In this document: positions 1 through 12,100 of the stretch, in pieces
Layout: every line of letters begins with the position of its first letter
How positions within the stretch are numbered: the stretch's first letter is position 1
Assembly: GCA_023634235.1 (NCBI GenBank)
Contig: JAMKCF010000015.1
Coordinates: forward strand, 3,573,698 to 3,637,697
Source of the DNA: Pisaster brevispinus
Taxonomy: Eukaryota; Echinodermata; Asteroidea; Forcipulatida; Asteriidae
Reading direction: 5' to 3'
Length of the DNA: 64,000 nt
Translations under genes and position numbers: made by a program
The notes under the pieces: generated by a model
Told to the model about the DNA's origin: nothing
Database searches by the model: none
What the model saw: the letters and a program-made list of their open reading frames with translations, nothing else

Positions 1-1
1 A

Positions 2-85
2 AGAGAAGCCATGTTCGAGCTATCAGCTAAGAATCTCCTGGCTGGTCTAGAAGGCAAACCAATGCCCGCTGAGGTACCGCTATGA
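2..85 (+). CDS. GRHPR: Terminal exon of a GRHPR gene (5' part outside window)
   Basis: The frame reads REAMFELSAKNLLAGLEGKP and ends in MPAEVPL with a TGA at 83-85. It matches the C-terminus of glyoxylate reductase/hydroxypyruvate reductase, where human GRHPR has NNLLAGLRGEPMPSELKL. The family uses NAD(P)H to reduce glyoxylate and hydroxypyruvate. Only the last 27 codons are visible, so catalytic residues cannot be checked, but the helix before the end keeps the ordinary family spacing, unlike the next copy downstream, which is shorter here. It lies on the same strand and about 3 kb upstream of the complete paralog, so the two are tandem duplicates. An exon of this same gene probably begins just outside the window; no acceptor can be seen. 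Confidence 0.85.
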   Translation, partial: REAMFELSAKNLLAGLEGKPMPAEVPL

Positions 86-446
86 TGACTAATAGCTGTT
101 CGAAACGCACCGGACTCAAGCTCTGGTGTTTCTGATCAGTCGAGTGTGGGTTCGAGTCCCGGTCTGGACACTTGTCTCACATGTAGGTTCCCGTACATTA
201 ACACACTCTCTTACTCATGTACAAAAGGTGAGGGGAGGGTGAGGGTAGGGTGAGGGGAGGGGGGTGGAGGGTGCCATGCCATGTATCGATTCTAGTGTCT
301 ATACTCTTTTGACTCTTTGTGAGAGTTTTTTTTTAATGTCAGGGGCTTATGTGAGTTACATTGTTGGGTGGTTTTTAAGGTAGGAATTGTACTCTGTTTT
401 TTTTTTTTTTTACAGTGTGGGGTTCACCCTACCATGTTTTTAGGAC

Positions 447-603
447 TAAGGCCATTTTCGAAACCACGACTTGGGTTTGGGCTTGGGCGTGGGTTTGGGC
501 TTGGGTTCTGTCACTTTTTGGGGAAATGTGCGCTTTCCTTATGAGACTTCAATCAGGTGGACTGAATCCAAACCCAAGCCAACTGGTTTCGAAATGGGCC
601 TTA
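447..603. mobile_element. MITE with about 35-bp inverted ends
   Basis: The left end TAAGGCCATTTTCGAAACCA is the reverse complement of the right end TGGTTTCGAAATGGGCCTTA apart from one base. The interior is GT-rich on the left (TTGGGCTTGGGCGTGGG). Flanks fit a TA target duplication. A diverged relative with similar ends lies at 11166-11293. Confidence 0.7.
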
Positions 604-1224
604 GATTAAAGAAATGGGGCAGTAGCGAACTAATGGGAAAAGCCCACAATAACATTCCATGAAAGAGAAAATGTGTGTCGAGTTTACCCTGTCTAAGGGT
701 TGATTTTCAATCAGCAACCCAACTCTTCTTTCAATTATTATTGTCTTCATATACTAATGTTAATTGTTTATTTTACTTTTGTTCTGAATGTTATTTAGGG
801 AACTGTGTGAGAGTTTGGAATTACATGTTCTATTGAGTTGACTTGATGAAAGGTATTATACAGAGCTGACAAAATAGTCGCAGGCTGTGTTTCATGTGCA
901 AAAATTGACCAAATGGCTTGAATTGGGCTTTCATTTTCAACAAATGTTCACCTTCCTCCGCATCGCTGTGCAACGGGTGGCGCTAACCCGCTGATGTACT
1001 TCCCACCCCACTCCCCCCCCCAAAATAAAAATATATATATACATTCGCTTCCGCAAAAAAAAAAATCCTGGTTACGGGCCTGATTGTCCATAATTTGTGA
1101 GTAACAATTGAAATCAGCTGTTGTGTTCAGGCTTTCAGATAGATCTACAGATTTCAAATCATTAAGCTTTCAGACAAAAAAAAAATAAATACAATTTTTC
1201 CTTACAAATTCTGTATAATACCTT

Positions 1225-1587
1225 TGAAGGCAGGGTATACTTTTGGTAATTACTCCACATACAAATGTACTCGGTAAGGAGCATTGAAGAGCTGTTTATA
1301 GTATAAACTAATGTGAGGAACAACTCCCTGTGGAGTAGTGTGATTTTAGAGACAGCGGACATTTTTCACCCCAAAATTTGAATCTGAGAAAGGCTTCAGC
1401 CTCGGGCATCTGAAAGCACACAATTCTATGCAACGCCGGCGTTTTGATTTATTTCGGCAATATTTTCTCACAACTTTCATTACCAATCGAGCCCAAATTT
1501 TAAAGTGTTCTTATTTTATGTGTATATTGGGATACACCAAGTGAGGATACTGGTCTTTGACAATTACCAAAAGTATACCCTGCCTTT
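1225..1587. mobile_element. MITE with 26-bp inverted ends (AAGGCAGGGTATAC family)
   Basis: The left end AAGGCAGGGTATACTTTTGG is inverted at the right as CCAAAAGTATACCCTGCCTT. Related copies occur at 8888-9460 and 14634-15023, and a diverged piece at about 28140-28475. All share the interior AATCTGAGAAAGGCTTCAG or ACTTTATACTATCAACAGC segments. Confidence 0.7.
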
Positions 1588-2461
1588 AATTTAGTAATAG
1601 AAAGCCAGTTATTTGTATTTAAACTCCTGAATATGCCTAGGCCTATAATTATGAAGCAAAAATAAATATTTTTGTCAAATTCATCAGAATATTTTAACAA
1701 TTTTTTGTATAAAGAAATTATACCTAAAGCATTCTGGTTGAATTGGATGTAATAAAAGCCCAGATCTGAAATATTGGCAGTGTTGGCAGTGTTCATTGAT
1801 TGAGTCCATTAGGCGTACGACCCATGGGGCAAGGGGCAAGTGCCCGCCAAAATTAGGGCAAAACAGTGTGGAAAATTTCAGGCACAGCAAGAAAAGAAGG
1901 ACAAAAAATGGACAGAGAAAGCAAAAGAGTGTCTTCAGATCGGGCAAGTCAATCCCTCTTCCCCCCAACCAAAGAGTCCCCATACGCCCACGATTGCTGA
2001 GTCCCCCACTGCATAATGCATTGGCTCAACAATAATTCATGTAAAACTGACAGTCATCAAAGCATTGGTTCGAGAAGGCCTACCAGCCGAACTAAATTTC
2101 AAAAACCTGTTGGCTACCTCTCCTATATCTTTATTTTCGATCATTCTTGTAGTCCGACAAGTACAAGTACCGTCACTTAATGTTGATAAATCAACATATA
2201 AAAGTCAACCGTAGTCCGGTGTTATTGCGGATTATTTGCTTAAATGCTCTCCACAACTCCCTTGCCCGCCGCCCGTGGCGTAAATATATCCATGGCGTGA
2301 CCGGTGACCCCTTCCCCTCTACTTGGATCATCCTCATCACATAAAGACATATTTTAAGCCGTAAAATAAGTGTTTCTCCTTCACCCAGATCTGGTTTGCA
2401 GAATGCCCTTGGAAATTAAAACCCTACGGTAGTTGATCCTACAGCCTGCTGCCCAGTGCGA

Positions 2462-2578
2462 GTAGCCTTTAGTCAAGGTGCAAGCGGCGGCGGCGGCACC
2501 CTCACGGATGTCACACACGAAAAAAAGACTTCGCCGATAACGGGTCACAGTGCCGCGTGCGCCTTGACTAAAGGCTAC
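2462..2578. mobile_element. 117-bp foldback element
   Basis: The 21-bp ends GTAGCCTTTAGTCAAGGTGCA and its inverse TGCGCCTTGACTAAAGGCTAC differ at one base. The interior contains a short GGC run. No coding capacity. Confidence 0.65.
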
Positions 2579-3138
2579 CTTATCTGGCTCAGCTGCAGCT
2601 CCAAGAAGCAAGTGGGCAAGTGAAAGGTTTTTTAAAGACAGCCTTATCCACCACGGGGATAATTTCCCCTGGGCCTAATAGTGTCATTATTTTGGGTGTT
2701 ACTTTTATAAAACGTATTCACTCATTTAGACTCATTTATTTAGTGATGACAAAAAGATGTGACAGGATCGCAACAAAAGCTGGGCGTAGGAAAGCGGGAA
2801 GGTAGAAATTGAACTTGTTTAGTTTGGTTGGTGTGAATGGTTGCATAATAGTGGAATTACCTCGTTACAAATCAAACCACATGCTCCGTTGCTATGATAA
2901 ACGGTTGGAGGTTGGAAGTTCAAGAAGTTAATTTAAATAGTCGGTACACCTCGATTTTTTAAGTGAGTGTCGCTTGAACTGACCGCCTCATTCCCATGCG
3001 ACGTACAAACTGTTGTCCGTCTGGGTACAGTACAGACTGTACAATCAAAAACCAGTAACAAAACCGACACGACCAAGCGCCAACAGAGTGCTCGCATTTT
3101 AGCCTTTAATAAGTTGTAGCTTTGAAATTCTTTTATGA

Positions 3139-6100
3139 ATGAAAGAGGTCCTGGGAGCAATAATGAACACTCAACTGCGGTGGAAGGTTTTAATGTCCTG
3201 CAGAAACAGTGTTAGGAAACCAGTTCGTGAACTGCTGAGTAAAAACTTGTGAGTGAAATATAAGTAACAAAATATTGACACCTGATTGTTATTTAGTAAG
3301 CACTACACTCTACAGTGCAGTGCCAGGTTTGTTAGGCCGACATCATACTTGGTAAAATCATGCAAAATAGGCAGGATCTACTAAGAGTTAACCTATGATT
3401 TGGAGATTCTGGTGTCTAATGGTATTAAACTAAATTTACTATTAGAGGCAGTGTCGTTTCTGGAGACAGTCGTTGCATTGAGTGGAATTGGGGGGGGGGT
3501 ATTATTTAATTATTATTAAGTGAGGACAAAGACATAAATTCCACCCCACCCTGCCATATTATATGATATAATGTGGCAGGGAGGGTGGGGGGGGGGGGGG
3601 ACTTTTCTTTTTGCTGTATATTGGTGTGGTGGGTTTTCAATCCGATATTTAATGTTATTGTTATCAAGTATAAACGATCAAGTACTTGATGCGTTGTATG
3701 TTCTAGTTCGGCAAGGGGTTTAGCTCATTGTGATTCATGGTACGTGTAAGACTGATTTTCCGGTGTAGCTTTTCCTCGATGGCTTTACACTGTTGCATCT
3801 GTGTGCACCTGTCTAACCAGACTCCCCCCCCCCCCACTGAGGGTTGTGTTCGCTGTCACCACGCTAAATGTGAATGTATTCAACAATAATGTAAATGATA
3901 ATGTGACATGTTTTTGCTGTTTTCTCAGCAAGTAGACACTGCATTCAGATGAAACTCTCACTTTTATTGTCGTTAACACTTTTACAGGTGCGAGGTTGAA
4001 GAATGGAATGGAGATGAGCTAATGCCAAGACATGAACTTCTTAAGAGAGTTGCTGGAAAGAATGGCCTCTACTGCTGTGCAGCCAATAGAATCGATAAAG
4101 AAATACTTGATGCAGCAGGTTTGAAATCAATGACAGTCTCATTTAGTTCTCCTATTCCAGTTCACCCTTTGCAATTGAACAGCCTGTAATAGATAAACCA
4201 GCTCCCAGTTCACTACGTGCAACCATGGAGGAAGGAACAAAGGCAACACATTAAAAAATAATGATTCTCTGTACTAAAAATAGTGAACAGAGAGTTGGTT
4301 ACTTATTCATGTGTAAAGTTGAAGTGTTAGTGAATAGGAATGATGAGAAAGGAAACTTTATTCTCTTTATTAACAAGAATCAAAGTGGCGGAGTCAAAGT
4401 AACAGAAAAAATTAGTGATTTTTGGTATGTTTACACACAAACAAATGCCTAGTTAAGAGCCGGACATAGTAAAAACTTTACATGCACAGCTGATGTGCAC
4501 TATGGGACGTATCGACTCCAACAACAAAATAGTTTCATTGAGCAGTTAACGCCCGGAAGACCTACATTGTTAATAGGCCAAACTTTTACAGGAAAAAAAT
4601 GACACAAACGGAAGTTAGATAACCAGTTTTTAAAAGATGTCCAGGAATGCTTCTGGCTGATGTGTAAACACGCTTGGCATTACATTGTGTAGCATTCACA
4701 GGGCATACACTCTCCGTGTTGTGCTTTGATTGCCCTGTACCAGATAGGGACAATGGGTACTGGAATTCATGCTCAGTTTCACCCTTTTTCTTGGGATTAT
4801 TGTGAAGTAGTGATACCCAATAACAGACCTTCGTCCTTTTTGTTAGACAAACCAGGATTATGAGAGATTGCTAGACTGTTATAGTCCGAGGTTATAGTCC
4901 AAGATCCCAGCATGCAATAGCCGATTATTGCCCATGATTTACGGCCAAGGTTTGGCCAATTCAAGGTGAACAAAAGCCACTTTTCCACAAAATAGAAAAA
5001 GAATTCTGAAAACAGTTCATGAGAACAGTTGTTGTTTTTACTTGGTTAAGAAAACAATCTCAGAAATTCTAAAAGATAACTCTGCCTGTGAGCATGGTCA
5101 AGTTTAGCAGAGATGCAACTTTCCTGATTTAAATCGCAATCCGCTAAAAGAAATGTCAGTTAAAGGGACTGTGACATCATGATCAAAGCTGACCTGAAGC
5201 TGTACATGGATTTATGACCTCTCACCCAGTTACAGCATGCACTTGACCTCCCTCTGTATCAATTATCAGTGGAGAGCACACGTGTGCGTGCTGTAACACG
5301 GTGAGAGTTCATTTATTACGTACAAACAACAGGCCTGCTTTGATCATGACGACACAACCCCTTTAACCATTAAAAGAAAAGTCAGTTGTCACGATCAAAG
5401 CAGGCCTGTGGCTGTACATGGAATCATGAACTCTCACCCAGTTACTGCCTGCACGCACCCTCTCTCTGTATCATATCCATGGAGAGCACACGTGTGCGTG
5501 CTGTAACATGGTGACAGTTCATAATTACGTACAACCACACCACGCCTGCTTTGATCATGACGACACAACCCCTTTCAAATGTCGCTATCAATTCTCCCCA
5601 TAGGTCCGAGCTTAAAGGTGATCAGTACTTTCGCAGATGGAGTTGATCATATTGATCTTCAGCTGTTTAAAGAAAGGTCCTTTGAAAATAAAATCTTAGT
5701 CTCATATAAAATTCACAAGACTTTCTGTCCTCATCTATAGTTGTACAACTGCCTGATTCGTTTTGCCAGCTTAGAGCAAATGTTCAGATAAGTTTGTTGG
5801 TTGGGCCATGAACTGATGTATTGTTCACCACAGCCAAAACTATGTTTGGAGAAGATTGCGGTTGAAGTTGAACTACTTTTCAAAGTGCTGTTTCTGAGAC
5901 TGCTTGCTATTTTTTTACCAAAAAATTCATACCTAAATAATACTGATTCATCATTTTTTAATGGTAAAATTCCACAAGACCACAGGACTTGTCTCCCAAA
6001 ATTTTGACTGGACCAGAATTTAATTTACAAGACCAGCATCATAAATAGAAAGAACTTTCAAATTTTTTTAACATGAAGCTTTTTTTTATTTGAACAAACA

Positions 6101-9100
6101 CAAAGAGAAGATTTATCTTGCTTGTCTTATGGGTCAAGTTGGCCTATACATTGATACTCAACTGAATTCAAAGAGATTTAACAGACTCAAAAGTCAATAT
6201 TTGAACATCATTTCTTTTTGCTCAAGATACATTGATTACACAGTGAGGTATTATTATTATTCAAATGAAAAACACAAGACTGCTGGACTTGTCCGGATGT
6301 GAGTTTACTGGCCCAACGCTAAAATCACTGGCCTTGGGCCTATGGCCTAGTGTAAAATTCAAGCCCTGCAGAAGGTCAATGTGTTCTCAATCTTGCAACT
6401 GTTTTGATTTGTTTGAAAAATGAAAAGCGAAGCGTGCACGCAGATCGCTGTGTACAAACCAATGCATTGCTTTGTGAAAACGCTTTACTTCAATAGGTCA
6501 ACAGATACGCCACCTCGTGAAAATGCATATGTCGTACTTCGCACGTTTGGCACCATGCCAGGGCTATGTGTTTCAATGAATGGAAACGCAGAATGAAAAT
6601 CTTGTGAAACGTCGGTCATGCTAATTAGTGTAATTACTAAACTATCACATGTCCTGAAACTTGTTGAAGATGTTTGAAGTAATGAATGTATTTCAATAAT
6701 TTGTCTGAAAAACAATTTTCAAAAGTTTGTGATCTTTAACCCCATAACGTCAGTTGGTGGCGGGACCAACTGTAGTTGTCCATTTCATTTTGTGTATGAG
6801 ATCATAGGCATTGAATTCGCTAACATTAGTCTTCATTTTGTTTTTACATGTTTTTCAGAAGAATAAATTCATTCTCATTACCCATCCTCTTTTTTAAAAA
6901 TCCAACCATCCTGTGATCACAATTTTGTGGTTAACATTTGAGTGAAAACAACAAAAAGTGTTTCATGCTTCGTAATGGGAATGTTGTGCATGTTCATTAT
7001 TTCAATTTTAGCTGTTGCTTACTCAAATATGCAGTGAGAGTTTTCTTGGCAGTAGTGTTGCAATGGACACTTTAAAAATGAAAATCACCTTGAAATCTAA
7101 ACTTTCCATCAAAAACAAAGGTTCACAAATTGCAACAACCTTTTTTCACGGGACGTCTGTCAAAGGTTTTTCCTTTATTTGATTTTTCTTTTCGTTGTTT
7201 GTATTGCGCTTTGCTAATTCCCAGACAGCTGACTGTGGTAATAACGATGCATTCATAGGGATGGATGATTTACCCGTACTAATGGTTTTATTTTTATTGC
7301 TGGTTTCGTTTCGATGCATACTAAGTACAGATTAGCAACACTATTTTGACACCCGGGTTCTTCCGTTTGGCCTCTTCCATTTGTGTGCACAGCACTGGTT
7401 GGATTAGTGAGCCTCAGAAAGCAATTTGACAGAGCTTGGTTTTACGAGCCGTATGGCTTTGTGCAGCTTCATAACCGCAAATTGCAGTCGTGGGTTTATT
7501 TATTTATTTAAAAAAAAAAAGTGTTTTTCTCTGTTCCACCTGGCAGTCAGACTATAGAGATACTTGCTATGTTTCATCATAGAGCTATGGTCTCATGGTT
7601 TGGGGCAAGCTATTGCATAGTTATTGAAGATAATTTGGGGTTGACCGAAGAAAATTTGACTAGACGGTAAACACCCATACACAGTTCGGAATGAAAGTGT
7701 ATACGTCAAATAAGTACCTGGGCCCAATTTCATAGAGCTGCTTAAGCACACAAATTTGCTAAGCACATTAGAATTTTGCTTACCAGATTGAGGTTACCAG
7801 CCAAACTACCATGACACATGTACAATGTGTGACTGGTATCCTGCTCATTTCTGCTTAGCAGGAAATTGTTTAAAAGCATTATTTTCTGCTTATAGCAGCT
7901 CTATGAAAGTGGGCCCTGGTGTTGCCCATCTGGAGGTCTGTCCCGTTTAGAAATGTGACGTATTTCCACTGGAAGCCACGTCCAACTTCACACCAACTGG
8001 CTCCACTGGTTACCAGAAGCCCATAGGAACTGCATTGAGCTAGTTTTTCTTATGATGTATTGTGCAAGAACAGTTTTATAATTTGACTTATAAATACAAG
8101 TGTTCTTCAAAGACCAAGGTCTCCTCAGAATTAAAAGTTTCTGCCATAGGAGATGCTTTTAAAAGATGAAATGGGTGTTTATTTTGGTGAAAGAATGCAG
8201 AAAAGTATACCAGCTTTGGAGCCAGGAGTAGCAAAAAACTTTGAGCATGTGATTTTGCAACAGATTACATGTGATGCAATTTACCAACAGGATAAAACAG
8301 CTTGCCCTGAACCATGAGACATATATGCAACACTGTGTCTAAGCCCGAGTCTAGGAATTGAGGAATCTAATTTGAGTTTCATGTGTGACCAGACAAGTCA
8401 TTGTAACCAGACATTCAAAATCTAACTTGCAAATCTAGCTTAATATTGGCATTATTACAACCAAATAAAAATGGTTAAGTGCATGCTAATGGCCACTTAT
8501 CCCGCCATGTGACAATTCTGGGGCCGATTTCACAAAGAGCTAAGATTGATCGTAACTGCAAATCAATCGTAGTTGCTTAGTAAAGTGTGATGTCAAAAAG
8601 TGTAAATCACTATGGTGATACTGACAATTTGTCTTACGATGGATTTTATTGCTTTGTGAAATCGACCCCTGACCTTTGTACTTGTAATGTTATCAACATT
8701 TAACTATGTTCTTTGTCTGCAGGAAGGTTGTGTTGTGTCACTCTCCCGGAGCCTCACTAGATTCTTGTGCTGAGATGACGGTTGCTCTTCTACTTGCCAC
8801 ATCCAGGCGGATCATTGAGGCTTGCCTGTTTGCTAAAAGGTGAAGAAGGCTTATATAGTGGGGCCCAATTTCTGAAAGAGCTTCTTAAAGTGGGGGGGGG
8901 GTATGCGTTTGGTAACTATTCCAAACATTTTAATGACCATAAAAACTTAGTTGGTAAAGAGCACTGGAGAGCTGTTGATAATAATAATAATGGCTATTTA
9001 TATAGCGCTCATATCCGTCACTCAGTGACGCTCAGTGACGTTTAACATTAATTTCCTGCAAGGTATGTGGGGCTTCGTTTGAAGTATGAGACCTACTCCT

Positions 9101-12100
9101 TTACATAGCACCAGGTAATGGTTTACAAGGTGCTGTGGCACAATATGCAGCCAATCAAACCAGGATATCATAAAACATTGTTAGAAATGACCCCATTTGA
9201 AGTAATGTAGTTTTAGAAAAAGAGGTAAATTTCTCCCGAAAGAATTGAATCTGAGAAAGGCTTCAGGCATGAAGCCTTTCTCAGGCATCTGAAAGAACGC
9301 ACTTCTAAGCAGCAAGTGTTTTTTTTTTCTCCATTGTTTTCTTGCAACTTCGATGACCAATTGAGCTCAACTTTTCACAAGTTTGTTATTTGATGCATGT
9401 TGGGATACACCAAGTGAGGATACTGGTCTTTGACAATTACCCAAAGTATACCCTGCCTCTGAGCAGAAAATACTGCTCAACAATTTTCTGCTAAGCAAAA
9501 GTGAGCGGGATACCAGTCACAGATAGTACATGTGACATGGTATTTTGGCGGGTAACCTTATTCTGGTAAGCATAATTTTGTTGTGCTTAGCAACTTTTTG
9601 TGCTTAAGCAACTCTATGTAATTTGTCCCAGGCCTTAGACTTGGGGTGATAGAATTTCTCAGGAATTTTGTAATAGGGCCCAGTTTCAATAAAGTAAAAA
9701 AATTTTTACACTACCTTGGAGTGGACATAGGGTGAGAGGATGGTGGGTCAAATTTATGGTTGTTTGTGGCCGCTAGTTGCATTTTGTTACAGGCCATTTG
9801 TGGCCAAGGTGATGAAAGGGTTAAAGTTGCTGTTGCTCATTAACGGTGTGCCTTCTTTTTTACCAGTGGCGCTCCCAAATCCTGGCTTCATCTCTGGATG
9901 TGTGGACCTGGCCTGGCAGGCAGCACGGTAGGCATTGTTAGTACTGGGCCGGTAGGTCAGGCCATAGGTCAACGGCTCAAACCATTTCAAGTCCGGAAGT
10001 TGCTGTACAGTGGGCAAAATCCCAAACCGGGAGGAGAGACTTTGCCTTCAGAAAATGGTAAGCTCAGAAAACAGTGCATTGATAACTATGAAGTGATAAA
10101 GCTGCTATGATTACAATAAATTTTAAGAGCCATCGAATAAATATTTTTCTTTCTACAGCTCTCACCTCGACTGGCCCTCTGGCTTTGTGTTGGGAGAGAT
10201 GTTTCATTAAAAGATAAAACAATGAAACAAAAGAAATCAGCCTTCTCCCTTAACAGTGGTCTGTTGGCCGAATGCTACTTCAAACACCCAAGGGCCAGCC
10301 AATAATCTCTTTGAGAGGTTCGGCTAGTACAGTGTCAAGAAGCATCTCTAGTTAATATGAGAAATGCAGGCATGTGATTTATCAGATCTGTCCTGCTTAC
10401 AGAACTTTTTTCAAAGAAGATAATTATGTTATGCGCTAACTGCAGAACCAACATTCACACAACTTAAAATTGCATGTTGTGTGTGTGGGTGTGTTGGGGG
10501 GGGGGGAGGCAATTGATCCCTTCGCCCACTGAAGTGCCAGCACCACTCCTGGAGATAAGTTCTTTTTATTTTGTAACGTAACTTGCCTCTCATGTGTTGC
10601 AGAGGGAGCTGGGAAGTAGATTACCTTCAAACAGTTCTCAACGATCGCGAGCAAATAGTTTCAAAATGATTGGTTTCAGACTTCCAGCATAGAAACAATG
10701 GTAAAATTACTTTCTTGATAATCACTCAATAAATGCATTTTTTTAAATAACTTTTTGCAGTGCCTCTGGATGATCTTCTCCAGCAGTCCGATTTCGTCAT
10801 AGTCTGTTGTTCTTTGACACCCGAGACTCAAGGAATGTTTAATCTTGAGGCCTTCAGGAAGATGAAAAAATCAGCAATCTTCATCAACACCAGCAGGTAT
10901 GTTTGGACCGATGACCCAGTACGTCCTATTCGAAAAACAAAGCAAATATCAGGACTGGGAGTCGAACCTACACTCTGCTGATCTGAAACACCAGAGCTTG
11001 AATCCGGTGCACTTGACCGCTCAGCGACGATGTACCATTTATATCCTGCAAGCATCTTTTGACAAAGAGCATGAACACTTCAGCTGGGATTCGAACCCAC
11101 ACTCTGGGACCACGGATCTCAACCCATACTTCGGGGATCACTACTTGTGCTCATTTTTTTGTCCTAGGGCCTTTTCCAAACCTAGGCTTAGTCTCCGGCT
11201 TGGGCTCTGTCATCAATTTTGGAGCAGCGCGCATTTAGCACAGTGTTTCTACAGGAAACAGAGCCCGAAGCCTAAGCCAAGGTTTGGAGGGAACCTGTCT
11301 TTATAGACCTGAGATGCTCATGCTCAAATTGATGCCTAAGTGGGCCAAATGTACGTCCCTCGAAAACGTGACAGGAAATTACATGGAGGATGATGATTGC
11401 TACATGTATACATTCCAACACAAACTGTACGAATATCAAGTGTGTTGAGCACTCAGTACTTTCCCAAGTCCTGTGAAAAGAAATCTCCAATACATTAGAG
11501 AGCGTCCCAAAAATTCGGAAGGGTAGGAACGTTCTTATTGGATCCAATATGTATTGCTCATGGACCATTCCGTTAGACTGCAGGAACGCTCCATTGGAAT
11601 GTTAAAAAATACCAATGCGCGTATTCACTCATGTAGGGTTGCTCCCGTACTTCGACACAATGATGAGGTCCAGCGGAATGTTCTGACGTTCCAATAGATT
11701 TTGGGCGTGTGCCCACGGGATTTTGCGCCTAGAATGTGCCCAACGTTTGAGACCCTCAGGTAGGATTCGAACCCATGACCTTTACCATTCTTGAGCAGAT
11801 GTCTGACCACTAGACCACCAAGTTTTGTCCGATAGCAAGAGGCAGTTTGAATTCTAGGTTCATGAAGTTGCATCGGGACCATTTTTTCATAGGGCTCCGG
11901 TAAAGTACTGAGCATACAGTGCTTAATAAACACCAGTGTATGGGTAAAGCATAAATGATATTCTTTATCCTCGATGCAAATTTAACTGTATGTTTTTTTT
12001 CCCTCCAGTGGTGGTGTAGTGAACCAGGATGATCTTGTAGAAGCTTTACAGTCTGGGTCGATAGGAGCAGCCGGCCTGGATGTAACTACCCCAGAACCAC

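Larger units (their letters stand above)
86..3138. other. Intergenic interval between tandem GRHPR copies
   Basis: I see no gene here. It holds a G-rich simple stretch (226-275), a MITE with inverted ends (447-603), a longer MITE (1225-1587), a 117-bp foldback (2462-2578), and a partial tRNA-like head around 105-172 that contains the B-box-like GGGTTCGAGTCCC. Open frames up to 99 codons in this interval have no recognisable domain and sit in repeats. Confidence 0.6.
5677..8722 (+). other. GRHPR-like intron 3
   Basis: About 3 kb of AT-rich intron. It holds two MITEs (7720-7916 and 8520-8669). The rest (5700-7700 and 7920-8500) shows no gene, RNA or repeat that I recognise. Open frames here are under 90 codons. 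Confidence 0.6.
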
